From positions 62,001 to 126,000 of the forward strand of contig NZ_MIEU01000012.1 in assembly GCF_001968825.1 (NCBI RefSeq): a DNA stretch of 64,000 nt. The letters run 5' to 3'. The notes beneath the pieces were generated by a model. That model was given only the letters and a program-made list of their open reading frames with translations. It did not search any database and had not been told where the DNA came from. Position numbers and translations under genes: made by a program. This DNA is from Tersicoccus sp. Bi-70. Lineage in GTDB: Bacteria; Actinomycetota; Actinomycetes; Actinomycetales; Micrococcaceae. Shown in pieces: positions 46,868 through 58,681 of this stretch (within the stretch, counting starts at the first letter, position 1; the number at the start of each line of letters is the position of its first letter).

Positions 46868-48025
46868 ATGACTGCCCAGACCCAGGCACTGTCCGACGCC
46901 GGTGTATCCATCTGGTTGGACGACCTGTCCCGCGAACGACTCAACGACGGCTCGCTGCGCCAGCTGATCGAGAGCAAGAACGTCGTCGGGGTGACCACCA
47001 ACCCCACGATCTTCGCCTCGGCACTGGCCAAGGGCGAGGCCTACGACCAGCAGGTCGAGGAGCTGGCCGCTGCCGGCGCCGACGTGGAGACCGCCGTCTT
47101 CGAGATCACGACGTCCGACGTCGCCGAGGCGTGCGACCTGTTCGCCCCGGTCGCCGCCGCGACCGGTGGCGTCGACGGTCGGGTCTCCCTCGAGGTGGAC
47201 CCCCGGATGGCTCGCGACGGGGAGAAGACCGTCGCCGAGGCCGCCCGGCTGTCCGAGAAGGTCGGCCGCGACAACGTCCACATCAAGATCCCGGCCACGT
47301 TCGAGGGCCTGGACTCGATCACGAAGACGCTCGCCGCCGGCATCAGCGTCAACGTGACCCTGATCTTCTCCCTCGAGCGGTACCGCGCCGTCATCAACGC
47401 GTTCATGACCGGCCTGGAGCAGGCGAAGGAGAACGGCAAGGATCTGTCCACCATCCACTCGGTGGCCTCCTTCTTCGTCTCCCGCGTGGACACCGAGATC
47501 GACAAGCGACTCGACGCCGTCGGCACCGACGAGGCGAAGGCGCTCAAGGGCAAGGCCGGCCTGGCCAACGCCCGCCTGGCGTTCCAGATCTTCGAGCAGC
47601 AGTTCGCCACCGAGCGGTGGGCGACCCTCGCGGACGCGGGCGCGAAGCCGCAGCGGCCGCTGTGGGCCTCGACCGGCGTCAAGGACCCGAACCTGCCGGA
47701 CACGCTGTACGTCACCGAGCTGGTCACCCAGGGCGTCGTGAACACGATGCCGGAGAAGACGCTCGACGCCGCCGCCGACCACGCCGAGGTCACCGGGGAC
47801 ACCATCCGCGGCACCTACGACGACGCGAACGCGACCCTGGACGCCATCGACAAGCTCGGCATCTCGTACGACGACGTCGTCAAGGTGCTCGAGGACGAGG
47901 GCGTCAGCAAGTTCGAGGTCAGCTGGGGCGAGCTGCTGGAGACCGTCAAGAATGCCCTCGACGGCGCAGCCGGCAAGACCAGCGCGAATGCCGAGGTCGG
48001 CTCGCGCTCGGAGGGAACGCGATGA
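46868..48025 (+). CDS. tal: Transaldolase
   Basis: 385 residues, actinobacterial transaldolase size. Schiff-base lysine is Lys140 in [11 protein letters not shown]; other conserved parts are [40 protein letters not shown] and [13 protein letters not shown]. Transfers a dihydroxyacetone unit between sedoheptulose-7-phosphate and glyceraldehyde-3-phosphate, linking the pentose phosphate pathway to glycolysis. AAGGAG lies just before the ATG, 56 nt after tkt. The stop overlaps the pgi start (ATGA). Confidence 0.96.
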   Translation: MTAQTQALSDAGVSIWLDDLSRERLNDGSLRQLIESKNVVGVTTNPTIFASALAKGEAYDQQVEELAAAGADVETAVFEITTSDVAEACDLFAPVAAATGGVDGRVSLEVDPRMARDGEKTVAEAARLSEKVGRDNVHIKIPATFEGLDSITKTLAAGISVNVTLIFSLERYRAVINAFMTGLEQAKENGKDLSTIHSVASFFVSRVDTEIDKRLDAVGTDEAKALKGKAGLANARLAFQIFEQQFATERWATLADAGAKPQRPLWASTGVKDPNLPDTLYVTELVTQGVVNTMPEKTLDAAADHAEVTGDTIRGTYDDANATLDAIDKLGISYDDVVKVLEDEGVSKFEVSWGELLETVKNALDGAAGKTSANAEVGSRSEGTR

Positions 48026-49686
48026 GCTCCCTCGGCTTCCAGGCCTCCGGGGCCGCGGCCGACGCCGTCCAGGCGCACGTGCCGACCCTGGTGCAGGAGC
48101 AGATCGCGTCGAAGATCACCGCGAAGGACGCCACCCTGTGGGGCCCGGACGCGGAGTCCGAGGCGAGCAAGCGACTCGGCTGGGTGTCCCTCGGCGAGAC
48201 CTCCCGCCCGCTCGTCCCCGAGATCCTCGCCCTGCGCGAGGAGCTCGCCGCGGACGGCGTGACCCACATCGTGCTCGCCGGCATGGGCGGTTCCTCGCTC
48301 GCGCCCGAGGTCATCACCCGCACCGCGGGCGTGGATCTGACGGTGCTCGACGCGACGGACCCGCAGCAGGTGGCGACCGCCCTGGGCGACCGGATCACCG
48401 AGACGGCCCTCGTGGTCTCCTCGAAGTCCGGCTCCACCGTGGAGACCGACTCGCAGCGCCGCGCCTTCGTCCAGGCGTTCACCGACGCCGGCATCGACGC
48501 GGCCAGCCGCATCGTCGTCGTCACCGACCCGGGCTCGCCCATGGACGAGGCGTCCCGCGCCGCCGGGTACCGGCACGTCTTCAACGCCGACCCCGCCGTG
48601 GGCGGCCGCTACTCCGCGCTGACCGCGTTCGGCCTCGTCCCCTCCGGCCTGGCCGGCGTCGACATCGAGGGTCTGCTCGACGAGGCCGAGGAGGCCGGTG
48701 AGCACCTGCGCGAGGACACCGACGACAACATCGGGCTCCAGCTCGGTGCCGCGCTCGGCGGCACCAGCCCGCTGCGCGACAAGATCGTGCTCGTCGACGA
48801 GGGCTCGGGCATCACCGGCTTCGCCGACTGGGCGGAGCAGCTGATCGCCGAGTCGACCGGCAAGCTGGGCCGCGGTGTGCTGCCCGTGGTCGCCGGCCCG
48901 GACTCCCCCGAGGTGACCTCCGGCGCGGACGACGTGCTCGTCGTCCGGCTCGTGAGCGACGACGAGACGGCCTCCGGCACCCCCGCGGGCGACCAGGTGG
49001 CGGTCTCCGGCTCGCTCGGCGCGCTCATGCTCACCTTCGAGTACGCGACCGCGGTCGCGGGCCGCCTGCTCGGCATCAACCCGTTCGACCAGCCCGACGT
49101 CGAGTCCGCCAAGGTGGCCGCACGCGGCATGCTGGACTCCCGGCCCGACGCGGGTGACCCGGCCTACACGGACGGCGCCATCGAGGTCCGCGGCGACGCC
49201 GCCCTCCTCGGCGACGCCACCACCGTGGCCGACGCGCTCGGTGCCCTGCTGACGGCGCTGCCCGCGCACGGCTACCTCGCCGTGATGGCCTACCTGGACC
49301 GGCTCGCCTACGGCGACCTCGCCGACGTCCGCGACACCCTGGCCGCGGTGACCGGCCGCCCCGTCACCTTCGGGTGGGGTCCCCGGTTCCTGCACTCGAC
49401 CGGCCAGTACCACAAGGGCGGGCCCGCGCAGGGCGTGTACCTGCAGATCACCGCCACCACCGAGCCCGCCGACGACGTCGCGATCCCGGACCGTCCGTAC
49501 ACCTTCGGTCAGCTGATCACGGCGCAGGCCGCCGGCGACGCCCAGGTGCTCGGCGAGCACGATCGCCCGGTCCTGCGGCTGAACCTGACCGACCGCGCGG
49601 CCGGCGTCGCCCAGCTGCGCCAGGTCGTGGACGGACTGGGCTCGGGCACGGCGACCGATCCCTCGGAAGGACACGGAGCACGATGA
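48022..49686 (+). CDS. pgi: Glucose-6-phosphate isomerase
   Basis: 554 residues, the diverged actinobacterial PGI type. SIS-domain features: [18 protein letters not shown] (phosphate-binding loop), [20 protein letters not shown], then [20 protein letters not shown] and, near the C-terminus, [13 protein letters not shown] with the catalytic His/Lys region. Interconverts glucose-6-phosphate and fructose-6-phosphate, returning pentose-pathway carbon to Zwf. Lying between tal and zwf is a trait of Micrococcales. Both ends overlap neighbours by ATGA, so the operon is tightly coupled. Confidence 0.93.
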   Translation: MSSLGFQASGAAADAVQAHVPTLVQEQIASKITAKDATLWGPDAESEASKRLGWVSLGETSRPLVPEILALREELAADGVTHIVLAGMGGSSLAPEVITRTAGVDLTVLDATDPQQVATALGDRITETALVVSSKSGSTVETDSQRRAFVQAFTDAGIDAASRIVVVTDPGSPMDEASRAAGYRHVFNADPAVGGRYSALTAFGLVPSGLAGVDIEGLLDEAEEAGEHLREDTDDNIGLQLGAALGGTSPLRDKIVLVDEGSGITGFADWAEQLIAESTGKLGRGVLPVVAGPDSPEVTSGADDVLVVRLVSDDETASGTPAGDQVAVSGSLGALMLTFEYATAVAGRLLGINPFDQPDVESAKVAARGMLDSRPDAGDPAYTDGAIEVRGDAALLGDATTVADALGALLTALPAHGYLAVMAYLDRLAYGDLADVRDTLAAVTGRPVTFGWGPRFLHSTGQYHKGGPAQGVYLQITATTEPADDVAIPDRPYTFGQLITAQAAGDAQVLGEHDRPVLRLNLTDRAAGVAQLRQVVDGLGSGTATDPSEGHGAR

Positions 49687-51308
49687 GCATCAGGACGGAC
49701 ACGCCCGAGGACGTCGGTGTCGACCGGCGCTCCACCGGCGGGGAGAACGGCAACCCGCTGCGGGACAGCCGGGATCGCCGGATCAGCCGGATCGCGGGTC
49801 CGTCCGCGCTCGTGCTGTTCGGCGTCACCGGTGACCTGGCGCAGAAGAAGCTGCTCCCGGCCATCTACGACCTGACCAACCGGGGGCTGCTGCCGCCGAG
49901 CTTCGCGCTCGTCGGCTTCGGCCGCCGGGACTGGGACGACGAGACGTTCGCCGGCCTGGTCAAGGAGTCGGTGCAGAAGCACTCGCGCACGAAGTTCGAC
50001 GAGAACGTGTGGCAGCAACTGGCCGCCGGCATCCGCTTCGTCAAGGGCGCCTTCGACGACCCCGCCGGCTTCGACCGGCTCAAGGACACCCTGACCGACC
50101 TCGAGCGCAGTCGCGGCACCCGCGGCAACACGGCGTTCTACCTGTCGATCCCGCCGGGTTCCTTCGAGCAGGTGTGCCAGCAGCTCTCCGAACGCGGTCT
50201 CGCGGGCAAGGCCACTCTCGCCGACGACGACGGCGCCGACGGCGCGGTCACCGACGAGGAGACCGGCTGGCGGCGAGTGGTGATCGAGAAGCCGTTCGGG
50301 CACGACCTCGAGTCGGCCCGCGAGCTGAACGACGTCCTGGAGCGGGTGTTCCCGCCCGACGCGGTGTTCCGGATCGACCACTACCTGGGCAAGGAGACGG
50401 TCCAGAACATCCTGGCGCTGCGCTTCGCGAACCAGCTGTTCGAGCCGCTCTGGAACGCCCGGTACGTGGACCACGTGCAGATCACCATGGCGGAGGACAT
50501 CGGCATCGGCGGCCGTGCCGGGTACTACGACGGCGTCGGCGCGGCCCGGGACGTGATCCAGAACCACCTGCTGCAGCTCCTCGCGCTCACCGCGATGGAG
50601 GAGCCCATCTCCTTCGACGCCGAGCACCTGCGGGCCGAGAAGGAGAAGATCCTCGCCGCGGTGCGGCTGCCGGAGGACCTGGGGGCGCATTCCGCGCTCG
50701 GCCAGTACACCGGCGGTTGGCAGGGCGGTGAGCAGGTCCGTGGCTTCCTCGAGGAGGACGGCATCGACCCGGACACCGTCACGGAGTCCTTCGCCGCGCT
50801 GCGCGTGGACATCCACACGCGCCGCTGGGAGGGCGTGCCGTTCTACCTGCGGACCGGCAAGCGCCTGGGCCGACGGGTCACGGAGGTCGCGGTCGTGTTC
50901 AAGCGCACCCCGAACGTGCTGTTCGCGGACAGCGCCGACGAGATCGGCCAGAACGCCGTCGTCGTCCGCATCCAGCCGGACGAGGGCGTGACCATCCGTT
51001 TCGGCTCGAAGGTCCCGGGTACCCAGATGGAGGTGCGCGACGTGACCATGGACTTCGGCTACGGGCACGCGTTCACCGAGTCCAGCCCGGAGGCGTACGA
51101 GCGTCTCATCCTCGACGTCCTGCTCGGTGAGCCCCCGCTGTTCCCCCGGCACGAGGAGGTCGAGCTGTCCTGGAAGGTGCTCGACCCGTTCGAGCAGTAC
51201 TGGGCGGAGCATCACGTCAAGCCCGAACCCTACGAACCCGGTGGCTGGGGTCCGGCCAGCGCCGACGACCTGCTCGCCCGCGACGGGCGCACCTGGAGGC
51301 GGCCATGA
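49683..51308 (+). CDS. zwf: Glucose-6-phosphate dehydrogenase
   Basis: 541 residues, about 30 longer than usual at the N-terminus. NADP-binding fingerprint LVLFGVTGDLAQKKLLPAIY (about 43-62), IEKPFGHDL, the active-site motif RIDHYLGKE at residues 230-238 (Lys237 binds glucose-6-phosphate; His233), and YDGVGAARDVIQNHLLQLLA. First, NADPH-forming step of the oxidative pentose phosphate pathway; partner protein OpcA is encoded immediately downstream with an ATGA overlap, as in other actinobacteria. Also contains a Gly-Ala-Asp-rich insertion near residue 183 (DDDGADGAVTDEETGW). Confidence 0.96.
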   Translation: MSIRTDTPEDVGVDRRSTGGENGNPLRDSRDRRISRIAGPSALVLFGVTGDLAQKKLLPAIYDLTNRGLLPPSFALVGFGRRDWDDETFAGLVKESVQKHSRTKFDENVWQQLAAGIRFVKGAFDDPAGFDRLKDTLTDLERSRGTRGNTAFYLSIPPGSFEQVCQQLSERGLAGKATLADDDGADGAVTDEETGWRRVVIEKPFGHDLESARELNDVLERVFPPDAVFRIDHYLGKETVQNILALRFANQLFEPLWNARYVDHVQITMAEDIGIGGRAGYYDGVGAARDVIQNHLLQLLALTAMEEPISFDAEHLRAEKEKILAAVRLPEDLGAHSALGQYTGGWQGGEQVRGFLEEDGIDPDTVTESFAALRVDIHTRRWEGVPFYLRTGKRLGRRVTEVAVVFKRTPNVLFADSADEIGQNAVVVRIQPDEGVTIRFGSKVPGTQMEVRDVTMDFGYGHAFTESSPEAYERLILDVLLGEPPLFPRHEEVELSWKVLDPFEQYWAEHHVKPEPYEPGGWGPASADDLLARDGRTWRRP

Positions 51309-52252
51309 TCGTCGATCTGCCCGACACGACCACGGCAGAGGTCAACAGGAAACTGATGAGCCTGCGGGACGAGGGCGGCGTCGTCGCCCTCGGGCGGGTG
51401 CTCACCCTCGTCGTCCTCGCCAGCGAGGGCAGCGAGGAGGAGGCCATCGAGGCCGCCAACGCCGCGAGCCGGGAGCACCCGTGCCGCATCATCGTGCACG
51501 TGCCCGTGGACGCCGCCGAGGGCGTCGACGACGCCGACCGGATGGACGGGCAGATCCGGGTGGGCGGTGACGCCGGCGCTGCCGAGGTGGTCGTGCTGCG
51601 CTGCTCCGGTGTGCTCGCCGACCCCGACGAGCCGCTGCTCGCCGCGCTGCTGCTGCCCGACGCCCCGATCGTCGCCTGGTGGCCGCGCCGGGCGCCCGTC
51701 AATGCGGCCGCCAGTTCCATCGGCGCCATCGCGCACCGGCGGATCACCGACACCGGCAACGCCCCGGACCCGCTCGGTGCGCTCGGTCGGATCGGCCAGA
51801 CGTACACGGCCGGCGACACCGACCTCGCGTGGACCCGGCTGACCAACTGGCGGCTGCAGCTGGCCGCCGCCGTCGACGAGTTCCTGGCCGACGGCGGGGA
51901 CGTCACCAGCGTCGACGCCATCCGGGTCGAGGGCGCGGTCGACTCCCCCAGCACGATGCTGCTGGCCGCCTGGCTCTCGCTGCGGTTCGGCGTCGAGGCC
52001 ACGGTCAGCGATCTGCCCGCGGGTCTCGGGATCGGCCTGGTGGAGATCAGCACCGGCAGCGGTTCCGTCATGCTCGCCCGCCCGGACACGGCGATCGCGA
52101 CCCTGTCCATGCCCGGGCAGACCGACCAGCACATCGCCCTGCCGAAGCGCACGCTGCAGGAGTGCCTCGCCGAGGAACTGCGGCGGCTCGATCCCGACGA
52201 GGTGTTCGGCGAGGTCGTGACCGAGGGCCTGCCCCTGTGCCACCGGCAGTGA
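51305..52252 (+). CDS. opcA: OpcA, glucose-6-phosphate dehydrogenase assembly/activator protein
   Basis: 315 residues, all of OpcA family length. Start MIVDLPDTTTAEVNRKLMSL; conserved PIVAWWPRRAPVNAAASSIG, DLAWTRLTNWRLQLAAAVDE and C-terminal LAEELRRLDPDEVFGEVV. Needed for full activity of Zwf in cyanobacteria and actinobacteria, possibly by allosteric or redox control. ATGA overlap with zwf; 71 nt before pgl. Confidence 0.94.
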   Translation: MIVDLPDTTTAEVNRKLMSLRDEGGVVALGRVLTLVVLASEGSEEEAIEAANAASREHPCRIIVHVPVDAAEGVDDADRMDGQIRVGGDAGAAEVVVLRCSGVLADPDEPLLAALLLPDAPIVAWWPRRAPVNAAASSIGAIAHRRITDTGNAPDPLGALGRIGQTYTAGDTDLAWTRLTNWRLQLAAAVDEFLADGGDVTSVDAIRVEGAVDSPSTMLLAAWLSLRFGVEATVSDLPAGLGIGLVEISTGSGSVMLARPDTAIATLSMPGQTDQHIALPKRTLQECLAEELRRLDPDEVFGEVVTEGLPLCHRQ

Positions 52253-52323
52253 ACGCGTGCTGACCGGGTCGACCCGGGTCCACCCCACTGTTCTCATCCC
52301 TACCTGAGGAAGTCCTGAACCAC

Positions 52324-53109
52324 ATGACCGAAGCCGACGTCGTCATCCTCGATGCCCCCGAACCCCTCGCCCACCACGTGGCCGAACGGCTGGTCGCCGA
52401 GATCACGGCGGCCCAGGCCGCCCGGGGCACCGCGTCCGTGGTGCTGACCGGCGGTGGCATGGGTGGTCGCACCCTGACGGCGGTCGGCGACCTCGACACC
52501 GGGGCGGTCGACTGGTCCCGCGTGGACCTGTGGTGGGGCGACGAACGCTTCGTGCCGGCCGGCGACGAGGAGCGCAACGACCGGCAGGCTCGGTCCGCGC
52601 TGCTCGACCGGCTCGGCCTCGACCCGTCGCGGGTGCACTCCGTGGCCGCCGCCGACGAGGTCGCGACCGCCGAGGAGGCCGCGGAGCGCTACGCGGCGGA
52701 GCTCGCCCGGGTGAGTGAGGCCGAGGGCAACCGCCCGGCGGACGGCACCGCCGTACCGGCCTTCGACGTGCTGATGCTCGGCGTCGGCCCGGACGCCCAC
52801 GTCGCCTCCCTCTTCCCCGAGCTGAACGCCGTCACCGAGCAGCGGGCCACCGCCCTCGCCGTGCACGACGCGCCCAAGCCGCCCGCGGACCGGGTCACGC
52901 TCACGCTGCCCGCGATCAACGCCGCCCGGCAGGTGTGGCTGGTCGTCGCCGGCGCCGACAAGGCCGGAGCCGTGGCGCTGGCCGCGAACGGCGCCGCCGC
53001 CCAGCAGGTGCCCGCCGCGGGCGTGCGGGGCACCGACCGGACGGTCTGGTTCCTGGACTCGGCCGCCGCGTCCCGCCTGCCCGAGCGCGCCGGCGACGAC
53101 GAGGGCTGA
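52324..53109 (+). CDS. pgl: 6-phosphogluconolactonase
   Basis: 261 residues, DevB/SOL type. Hydrolyses 6-phosphogluconolactone after Zwf. Conserved: VVLTGGGMGGRTLTAVGD (about 40-57), DLWWGDERFVPAGDEERND (about 68-86, with the GDER catalytic region), LMLGVGPDAHVASLFPE and the PPADRVTLTLPAIN signature. GAGGAAG lies 11 nt before the ATG. Last gene of the pentose phosphate operon; a strong hairpin follows. Confidence 0.95.
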   Translation: MTEADVVILDAPEPLAHHVAERLVAEITAAQAARGTASVVLTGGGMGGRTLTAVGDLDTGAVDWSRVDLWWGDERFVPAGDEERNDRQARSALLDRLGLDPSRVHSVAAADEVATAEEAAERYAAELARVSEAEGNRPADGTAVPAFDVLMLGVGPDAHVASLFPELNAVTEQRATALAVHDAPKPPADRVTLTLPAINAARQVWLVVAGADKAGAVALAANGAAAQQVPAAGVRGTDRTVWFLDSAAASRLPERAGDDEG

Positions 53110-53154
53110 CGCCCGGTTCCTGACCGTCGGTCCCTGACGCGACCCGACGCACCA

Positions 53155-53196
53155 ACGACCGAGGGCGCCATCCGTGCGGATGGCGCCCTCGGTCGT
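53155..53196. terminator. Bidirectional terminator between pgl and secG
   Basis: A 19-bp perfect stem (ACGACCGAGGGCGCCATCC) with loop GTGC, between convergent genes, 46 nt after the pgl stop. Confidence 0.88.
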
Positions 53197-53222
53197 CGTC
53201 GATCAGATCAACTCGGTGCCGG

Positions 53223-53474
53223 TCAGCTCTCGCCCGAGAACCGCAGGATCAGGCCGAGCGCCACGATCACCGCGGCCCAGCAGATGCCGAGCACGACCGT
53301 GAACCGGTTGAGGTTCTTCTGCGCGACGCCGGAGGAGTTCAGGCTCGACGTCATGCCGCCGCCGAACATGTCGGACAGCCCACCGCCCTTGCCCTTGTGC
53401 AGCAGGATGAGGAGGGTGAGCAGGAGGCTGGTGATACCCAGCAGCACCTGCAGCACGATCTTGAGGATGTCCAC
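53223..53474 (-). CDS. secG: SecG, preprotein translocase subunit
   Basis: 83 residues with the two-helix SecG topology: TM1 at about 1-22 (VLQVLLGITSLLLTLLILLH), the cytoplasmic loop KGKGGGLSDMFGGGMTSSLN with the conserved GGGLSDMFGGG, and TM2 at about 55-76. Part of the SecYEG channel. GTG start at 53474. The final gene of the set gap-pgk-tpiA-secG, the same order as in mycobacteria. Confidence 0.95.
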   Translation of the reverse strand: MDILKIVLQVLLGITSLLLTLLILLHKGKGGGLSDMFGGGMTSSLNSSGVAQKNLNRFTVVLGICWAAVIVALGLILRFSGES

Positions 53475-53538
53475 GGTGGCCTTTCGAAGTGTCGCGTCCG
53501 CCGGACCCGGATCATCGCACCCTGAGGAGGGACGCTGA

Positions 53539-54369
53539 TCAGGAGGTCAGGTGGCTCTCGAACCTGACAATGTTAGCAAATTCGCCCGCGTCGAGGCTCG
53601 CACCGCCGACGAGCACGCCGTCCACGTCGGGCTGCCCGATGATCGCCGCCGCGTTGGCCGCCTTCACCGAACCGCCGTACAGGACGCGGACCGCGCCGGC
53701 CACGTCGTCGCCGTACCGGGCGGCCAGGTCGGCGCGGATCGCCGCGCTCATCTCCTGCGCGTCCTCCGGGCCGGCCACCTCGCCGGTGCCGATGGCCCAG
53801 ACCGGCTCGTAGGCGACGACGAGCTGGCGCACCTGCTCCTCGGGCAGCCCCTCGAGGTCAGCGCGAAGCTGGCCGAGGGTGTGCTCGACGTGGGTGCCGG
53901 CCTGCCGGACCTCGAGCCCCTCCCCGACGCACAGGACGGGGACGAGTCCGTGCCGGAACGCGGCCTTGAGCTTGGCGGCCAGCAGCTCGTCGGTCTCACC
54001 GTGGATGGTGCGCCGCTCGCTGTGGCCGACGAGGACGTAGGTGCAGCCGAGCTTGGCGAGGAACTGGCCGGAGATGTCCCCGGTGTAGGCGCCGGCGTCC
54101 TGGTCGGAGAGGTCCTGGCCGCCGTAGCTGATGCTCAGGTCGTCGCCGTGGACGAGGGTCTGCACGCCGCGCAGGTCGGTGAACGGCGGGAACACCGTCA
54201 CCTCGACGCGCCGGTAGTCGTGCTTCGCGTCGTCGAGGGTCCACGCGAGCTTCTGCAGCAGCGTGATGCCCTGGACGTGGTCCATGTTCATCTTCCAGTT
54301 GCCCGCGATCAGCGGCACGCGGGTGCCGGCGGGGCTGGAGGCCGAGGGAGAAGTGGGAGTGGTGCTCAT
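53539..54369 (-). CDS. tpiA: Triosephosphate isomerase
   Basis: 276 residues with a ~15-residue Ser/Pro/Thr N-terminal extension. Active-site residues: Asn/Lys in [10 protein letters not shown], His in VLVGHSERR and Glu in [13 protein letters not shown]; phosphate loop [13 protein letters not shown] and [13 protein letters not shown] at 54369 has GAAGGACGG upstream. Interconverts dihydroxyacetone phosphate and glyceraldehyde-3-phosphate. Between pgk and this gene lies a hairpin that could adjust expression. Confidence 0.95.
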   Translation of the reverse strand: MSTTPTSPSASSPAGTRVPLIAGNWKMNMDHVQGITLLQKLAWTLDDAKHDYRRVEVTVFPPFTDLRGVQTLVHGDDLSISYGGQDLSDQDAGAYTGDISGQFLAKLGCTYVLVGHSERRTIHGETDELLAAKLKAAFRHGLVPVLCVGEGLEVRQAGTHVEHTLGQLRADLEGLPEEQVRQLVVAYEPVWAIGTGEVAGPEDAQEMSAAIRADLAARYGDDVAGAVRVLYGGSVKAANAAAIIGQPDVDGVLVGGASLDAGEFANIVRFESHLTS

Positions 54370-54402
54370 TGCCGTCCGTCCTTCATCGTGAGTGGTCAGC
54401 AC

Positions 54403-54436
54403 GGTGGCCCGGGGACCGTGCGGTCGCCGGGCCACC
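54403..54436 (-). terminator. Hairpin in the pgk-tpiA gap (partial terminator or processing site)
   Basis: Outer stem GGTGGCCCGG/CCGGGCCACC (10 bp) with inner GACCG/CGGTC pairing. It lies 44 nt after the pgk stop and 34 nt before the tpiA start inside one operon, so attenuation or RNA processing is as likely as full termination. Confidence 0.6.
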
Positions 54437-54479
54437 GGGTGAGGGGCATCGCGTGGCTCGAGGTGGAAAACGCGCGAGC

Positions 54480-55730
54480 TCAGCGCTCGAGTGCCGTGAT
54501 GCCCGGCAGTTCCTTGCCCTCGAGGTACTCCAGGCTGGCGCCGCCACCGGTGGAGATGTGGCTGAACGCGTCGTCGGGGAAGCCGAGGGTACGCACGGCG
54601 GCCGCGGAGTCGCCGCCGCCGACGACCGTGAGGGCGCCGTCGGCCGTGACCGCGGCCAGCGCCGCGGCGATGGCCTTCGTGCCGCCGGCGAACGCCTCGA
54701 ACTCGAACACGCCCGCGGGCCCGTTCCAGAACACGGTGCGCGCTTTCGCGATCTCGTCGGCGAACGCCCGACCCGAGTCGGGCCCGATGTCCAGGCCGAT
54801 GCCGGAGGCACCGAACCGGGAGGACTCGATGCCGTCCGCGGGGACGGTCTCGTGGTCGGCGTCGCGGTCGAACTTCTCCGCCACGACGATGTCCGTGGGC
54901 AGCACGATCCGCACCCCGGTCTGCTCGGCCCGGTCCAGGTAACCGCGCACCGTGTCCAGCTGATCCTGCTCGAGCAGGCTCGCCCCGACCTTCGCGCCGC
55001 GGGCGGCGAGGAAGGTGAAGACCATGCCGCCGCCGATCAGCAGCACGTCGGCCTTGCCGAGCAGGGAGTCGATCACGGCGAGCTTGTCCGAGACCTTCGA
55101 GCCGCCGAGCACGACGACGTAGGGCCGCTCGGGGTCCTCCGTCAGCCGGCGCAGCACGTCGATCTCGGCCTTGACCAGGTCGCCCTGGTAGGCCGGGAGG
55201 ACGGCGGCGATGTCGTACACGCTGGCGTGCCTGCGGTGCACCGCGCCGAACGCGTCGTCCACGTAGGCACCGGTGTTCTGCCCGTCGGGCCCTCCGGTCA
55301 GGGAGGCCAGGTCGGCGGCGAACGCGGCGCGCTCGTCGTCGTCCTTGCTGGTCTCCCGCGGGTCGAACCGGACGTTCTCGAGCACGAGCACCTGACCGTC
55401 GGTCAGGGCGTCCGCCTCGGCGTGCGCGTCCTCGCCGACGACGTCGGTGGCCACGCTCACGGGCACGTCGGCCAGTTCGGCCAGCCGCGCCGCCGCCGGG
55501 GCGATCGAGTACTTGGGGTCCGGGGCGCCCTTGGGGCGGCCCAGGTGGGCCATGACGATGACGCGGGCCCCGCCCTCGGCGAGGGCCGAGATCACCGGGA
55601 GGGACGCGCGCACGCGCCCGTCGTCGGTCACCCGGTCCCCGTCGAGCGGCACGTTCAGGTCCGAGCGGACCAGGACGTGCCGCCCGGCGACACCGTCGGC
55701 GAGCAGGTCCTGCAGGGTCTTCGCGCTCAC
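54480..55730 (-). CDS. pgk: Phosphoglycerate kinase
   Basis: 416 residues, standard. Conserved [10 protein letters not shown] near the N-terminus, [42 protein letters not shown], and the nucleotide-binding NGPAGVFE and [13 protein letters not shown] start at 55730, 11 nt after the gap stop. Makes ATP from 1,3-bisphosphoglycerate. Co-transcribed with gap. Confidence 0.96.
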   Translation of the reverse strand: MSAKTLQDLLADGVAGRHVLVRSDLNVPLDGDRVTDDGRVRASLPVISALAEGGARVIVMAHLGRPKGAPDPKYSIAPAAARLAELADVPVSVATDVVGEDAHAEADALTDGQVLVLENVRFDPRETSKDDDERAAFAADLASLTGGPDGQNTGAYVDDAFGAVHRRHASVYDIAAVLPAYQGDLVKAEIDVLRRLTEDPERPYVVVLGGSKVSDKLAVIDSLLGKADVLLIGGGMVFTFLAARGAKVGASLLEQDQLDTVRGYLDRAEQTGVRIVLPTDIVVAEKFDRDADHETVPADGIESSRFGASGIGLDIGPDSGRAFADEIAKARTVFWNGPAGVFEFEAFAGGTKAIAAALAAVTADGALTVVGGGDSAAAVRTLGFPDDAFSHISTGGGASLEYLEGKELPGITALER

Positions 55731-55741
55731 CGGATGCCGCC

Positions 55742-56830
<1,089 letters not shown>

Positions 56831-57460
56831 TCAGGCCGGGACGATCAGCTGGTGCGCGCCGGTGCGGGCCGCCGCCAGTCGGGCCGAGACGTCGTTCCAG
56901 TTCACGATGTTCCAGAACGCCTTGACGTAGTCGGCCTTGACGTTGACGTAGTCGAGGTAGAAGGCGTGCTCCCACATGTCCAGCTGCAGCAGCGGGATGG
57001 TGCCGACCGGGATGTTGCCCTGCTGGTCGAAGAGCTGCTCGATGACGAGGTTCTGCCCGAGCGGCTCGAACGCGAGCACGGCCCAGCCGGAGCCCTGCAG
57101 GCTCGTCGCGGCGTTGCTGAAGTGCGCGACGAATGCGTCGAAGGAGCCGAACGAGTCGTCGATGGCCGACGCGAGTTCGCCCTCGGGCTTGTCGCCGCCG
57201 TCCGGGGACAGGTTGTTCCAGAAGATCGTGTGGTTCAGGTGACCGCCGAGGTGGAACGCGAGGTCCTTGCTCAGCTTCGGCACGTTGGCGAAGTCACCGT
57301 TCGAGCGCGCCTCGGCCAGCTTCTCCAGCGCCGTGTTGGCGCCGTCCACATACGTCTTGTGGTGCTTGTCGTGGTGCAGCTCCATGATGCGCGCGGAGAT
57401 GTGCGGCTCGAGCGCGGCGTAGTCGTAGGGAAGGTCGGGCAGGGTGTACTTCTCGCTCAC
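56831..57460 (-). CDS. sodA: Superoxide dismutase, Fe/Mn family
   Basis: 209 residues. Metal ligands in [13 protein letters not shown] (His28 region), [10 protein letters not shown] (His76 region), and [13 protein letters not shown] (Asp and His near 160-165). The [15 protein letters not shown] stretch and GGDKP region are typical of Mn-type actinobacterial enzymes. The GTG at 57460 is chosen over the ATG at 57472 because a near-perfect ribosome-binding site GGAGGA precedes it. Converts superoxide to H2O2; may protect Fe-S enzymes, though it is unlinked to suf. Probable -10 box TAGGAT at 57602-57607. Confidence 0.94.
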   Translation of the reverse strand: MSEKYTLPDLPYDYAALEPHISARIMELHHDKHHKTYVDGANTALEKLAEARSNGDFANVPKLSKDLAFHLGGHLNHTIFWNNLSPDGGDKPEGELASAIDDSFGSFDAFVAHFSNAATSLQGSGWAVLAFEPLGQNLVIEQLFDQQGNIPVGTIPLLQLDMWEHAFYLDYVNVKADYVKAFWNIVNWNDVSARLAAARTGAHQLIVPA

Positions 57461-57601
57461 GAATTCCTCCATCGGTCCTGTGTGTTTCCACGGTGCAGCC
57501 GTGCCGACGGCCGCGACGGAACTCAGCGGCGGAACCGCGTCCCGAGCTGGGCCGACGATGCCGCCGACGGGGGCCGGGCGGGTCGGCGCGACTGCCTTCC
57601 C

Positions 57602-57607
57602 ATCCTA
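57602..57607 (-). promoter_or_regulatory. Candidate -10 box for sodA
   Basis: TAGGAT on the minus strand, directly after the whiA stop region; predicted +1 near 57595 gives a ~135-nt leader before the GTG. No second gene is seen in the leader. Confidence 0.4.
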
Positions 57608-57616
57608 TGCACTCCC

Positions 57617-58597
57617 CTACTCATCGAGCATCTCGGCGGTCACATTGGCGTCGGTGCCCGGGATGCCCTGATCGGAGGCCCGCTTGTCGGCCATCGCGAG
57701 CAGCCGGCGGATGCGCCCGGCGATCGCGTCCTTGGTCATCGGCGGTTCCGCGAGGCGGCCCAGTTCGTCCAGGCTGGCCTGCTTGTGGGCGACCCGCAGC
57801 TCGCCGGCGTACTTGAGGTGATCGGGCACGGCGTCGCCGAGGATGTGCAGGGCACGCTCCACCCGGGCGCCGGCGGCGACGGCGGCCTGCGCGGAGCGGC
57901 GCAGGTTGGCGTCGTCGAAGTTGGCCAGTCGGTTGGCGGACGCCCGGTTCTGCTTGTGCTCGCGGCGCTCCTCCCACACCCCGCAGGCGCGGGCGGCGCC
58001 CATCCGGGTCAGCAGGGAGCCGATGGCCTCGCCGTCGCGGATCACCACGCGGTCCACCCCGCGGGCCTCGCGGGCCTTGGCGAGGATGTGGAGGCGGCGG
58101 GCGGAGCCGACGAGGGCGAGGGCCGCCTCGGGGCCGGGGCAGGTGACCTCCAGGGCGGAGGAGCGGCCCGGTTCCGTCAGGGAACCGTGGGCGAGGAAGG
58201 CGCCGCGCCAGACGGCGGCCGCCTCGTCGTTGGAGCCGTTGACGATGGCCGGGGGCAGCCCACGCACGGGCCGGCCGCGGCTGTCCAGCAGGCCGGTCTG
58301 CCGGGCGAGGGACTCACCGTCGCGCACCACGCGGACCACGTACCGGTTGCCCTTGCGCAGACCGCCGCCGGAGACCACGACGACGTCGCTCGTGTGCCCG
58401 TAGACCTCCGCGATCGCGGACCGGAGCCGGCGGGCGGTGACCGCGAGATCGACCTCCGCCTCGATCACGATGCGTCCCGAGATGATGTGCAGACCGCCCG
58501 CGAAGCGCAGCAGGGCGGACACCTCCGCCTTCCGGACCGCGGACTTCGCTGTCTGCAGCTGCGACAGCTCTTCCTTGACCTGGGTGGTCAACGCCAT
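57617..58597 (-). CDS. whiA: WhiA, sporulation/cell-division regulator
   Basis: 326 residues. N-terminal LAGLIDADG-homing-endonuclease-like domain ([36 protein letters not shown]), then a helix-turn-helix DNA-binding part with [19 protein letters not shown] and a C-terminal [20 protein letters not shown]. In Streptomyces it works with WhiB; in non-sporulating actinobacteria it is linked to cell division. Sits in the conserved rapZ-yvcK-whiA order, 84 nt after yvcK. Confidence 0.95.
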   Translation of the reverse strand: MALTTQVKEELSQLQTAKSAVRKAEVSALLRFAGGLHIISGRIVIEAEVDLAVTARRLRSAIAEVYGHTSDVVVVSGGGLRKGNRYVVRVVRDGESLARQTGLLDSRGRPVRGLPPAIVNGSNDEAAAVWRGAFLAHGSLTEPGRSSALEVTCPGPEAALALVGSARRLHILAKAREARGVDRVVIRDGEAIGSLLTRMGAARACGVWEERREHKQNRASANRLANFDDANLRRSAQAAVAAGARVERALHILGDAVPDHLKYAGELRVAHKQASLDELGRLAEPPMTKDAIAGRIRRLLAMADKRASDQGIPGTDANVTAEMLDE

Positions 58598-58681
58598 GTT
58601 CTCGTCCTCACTGCCCCAACCGGGGCTGTCCCCATCCGGGCGCTGCTGCCGGCGCCCTCCGTCCGGCGCGCCGACCCCAGA

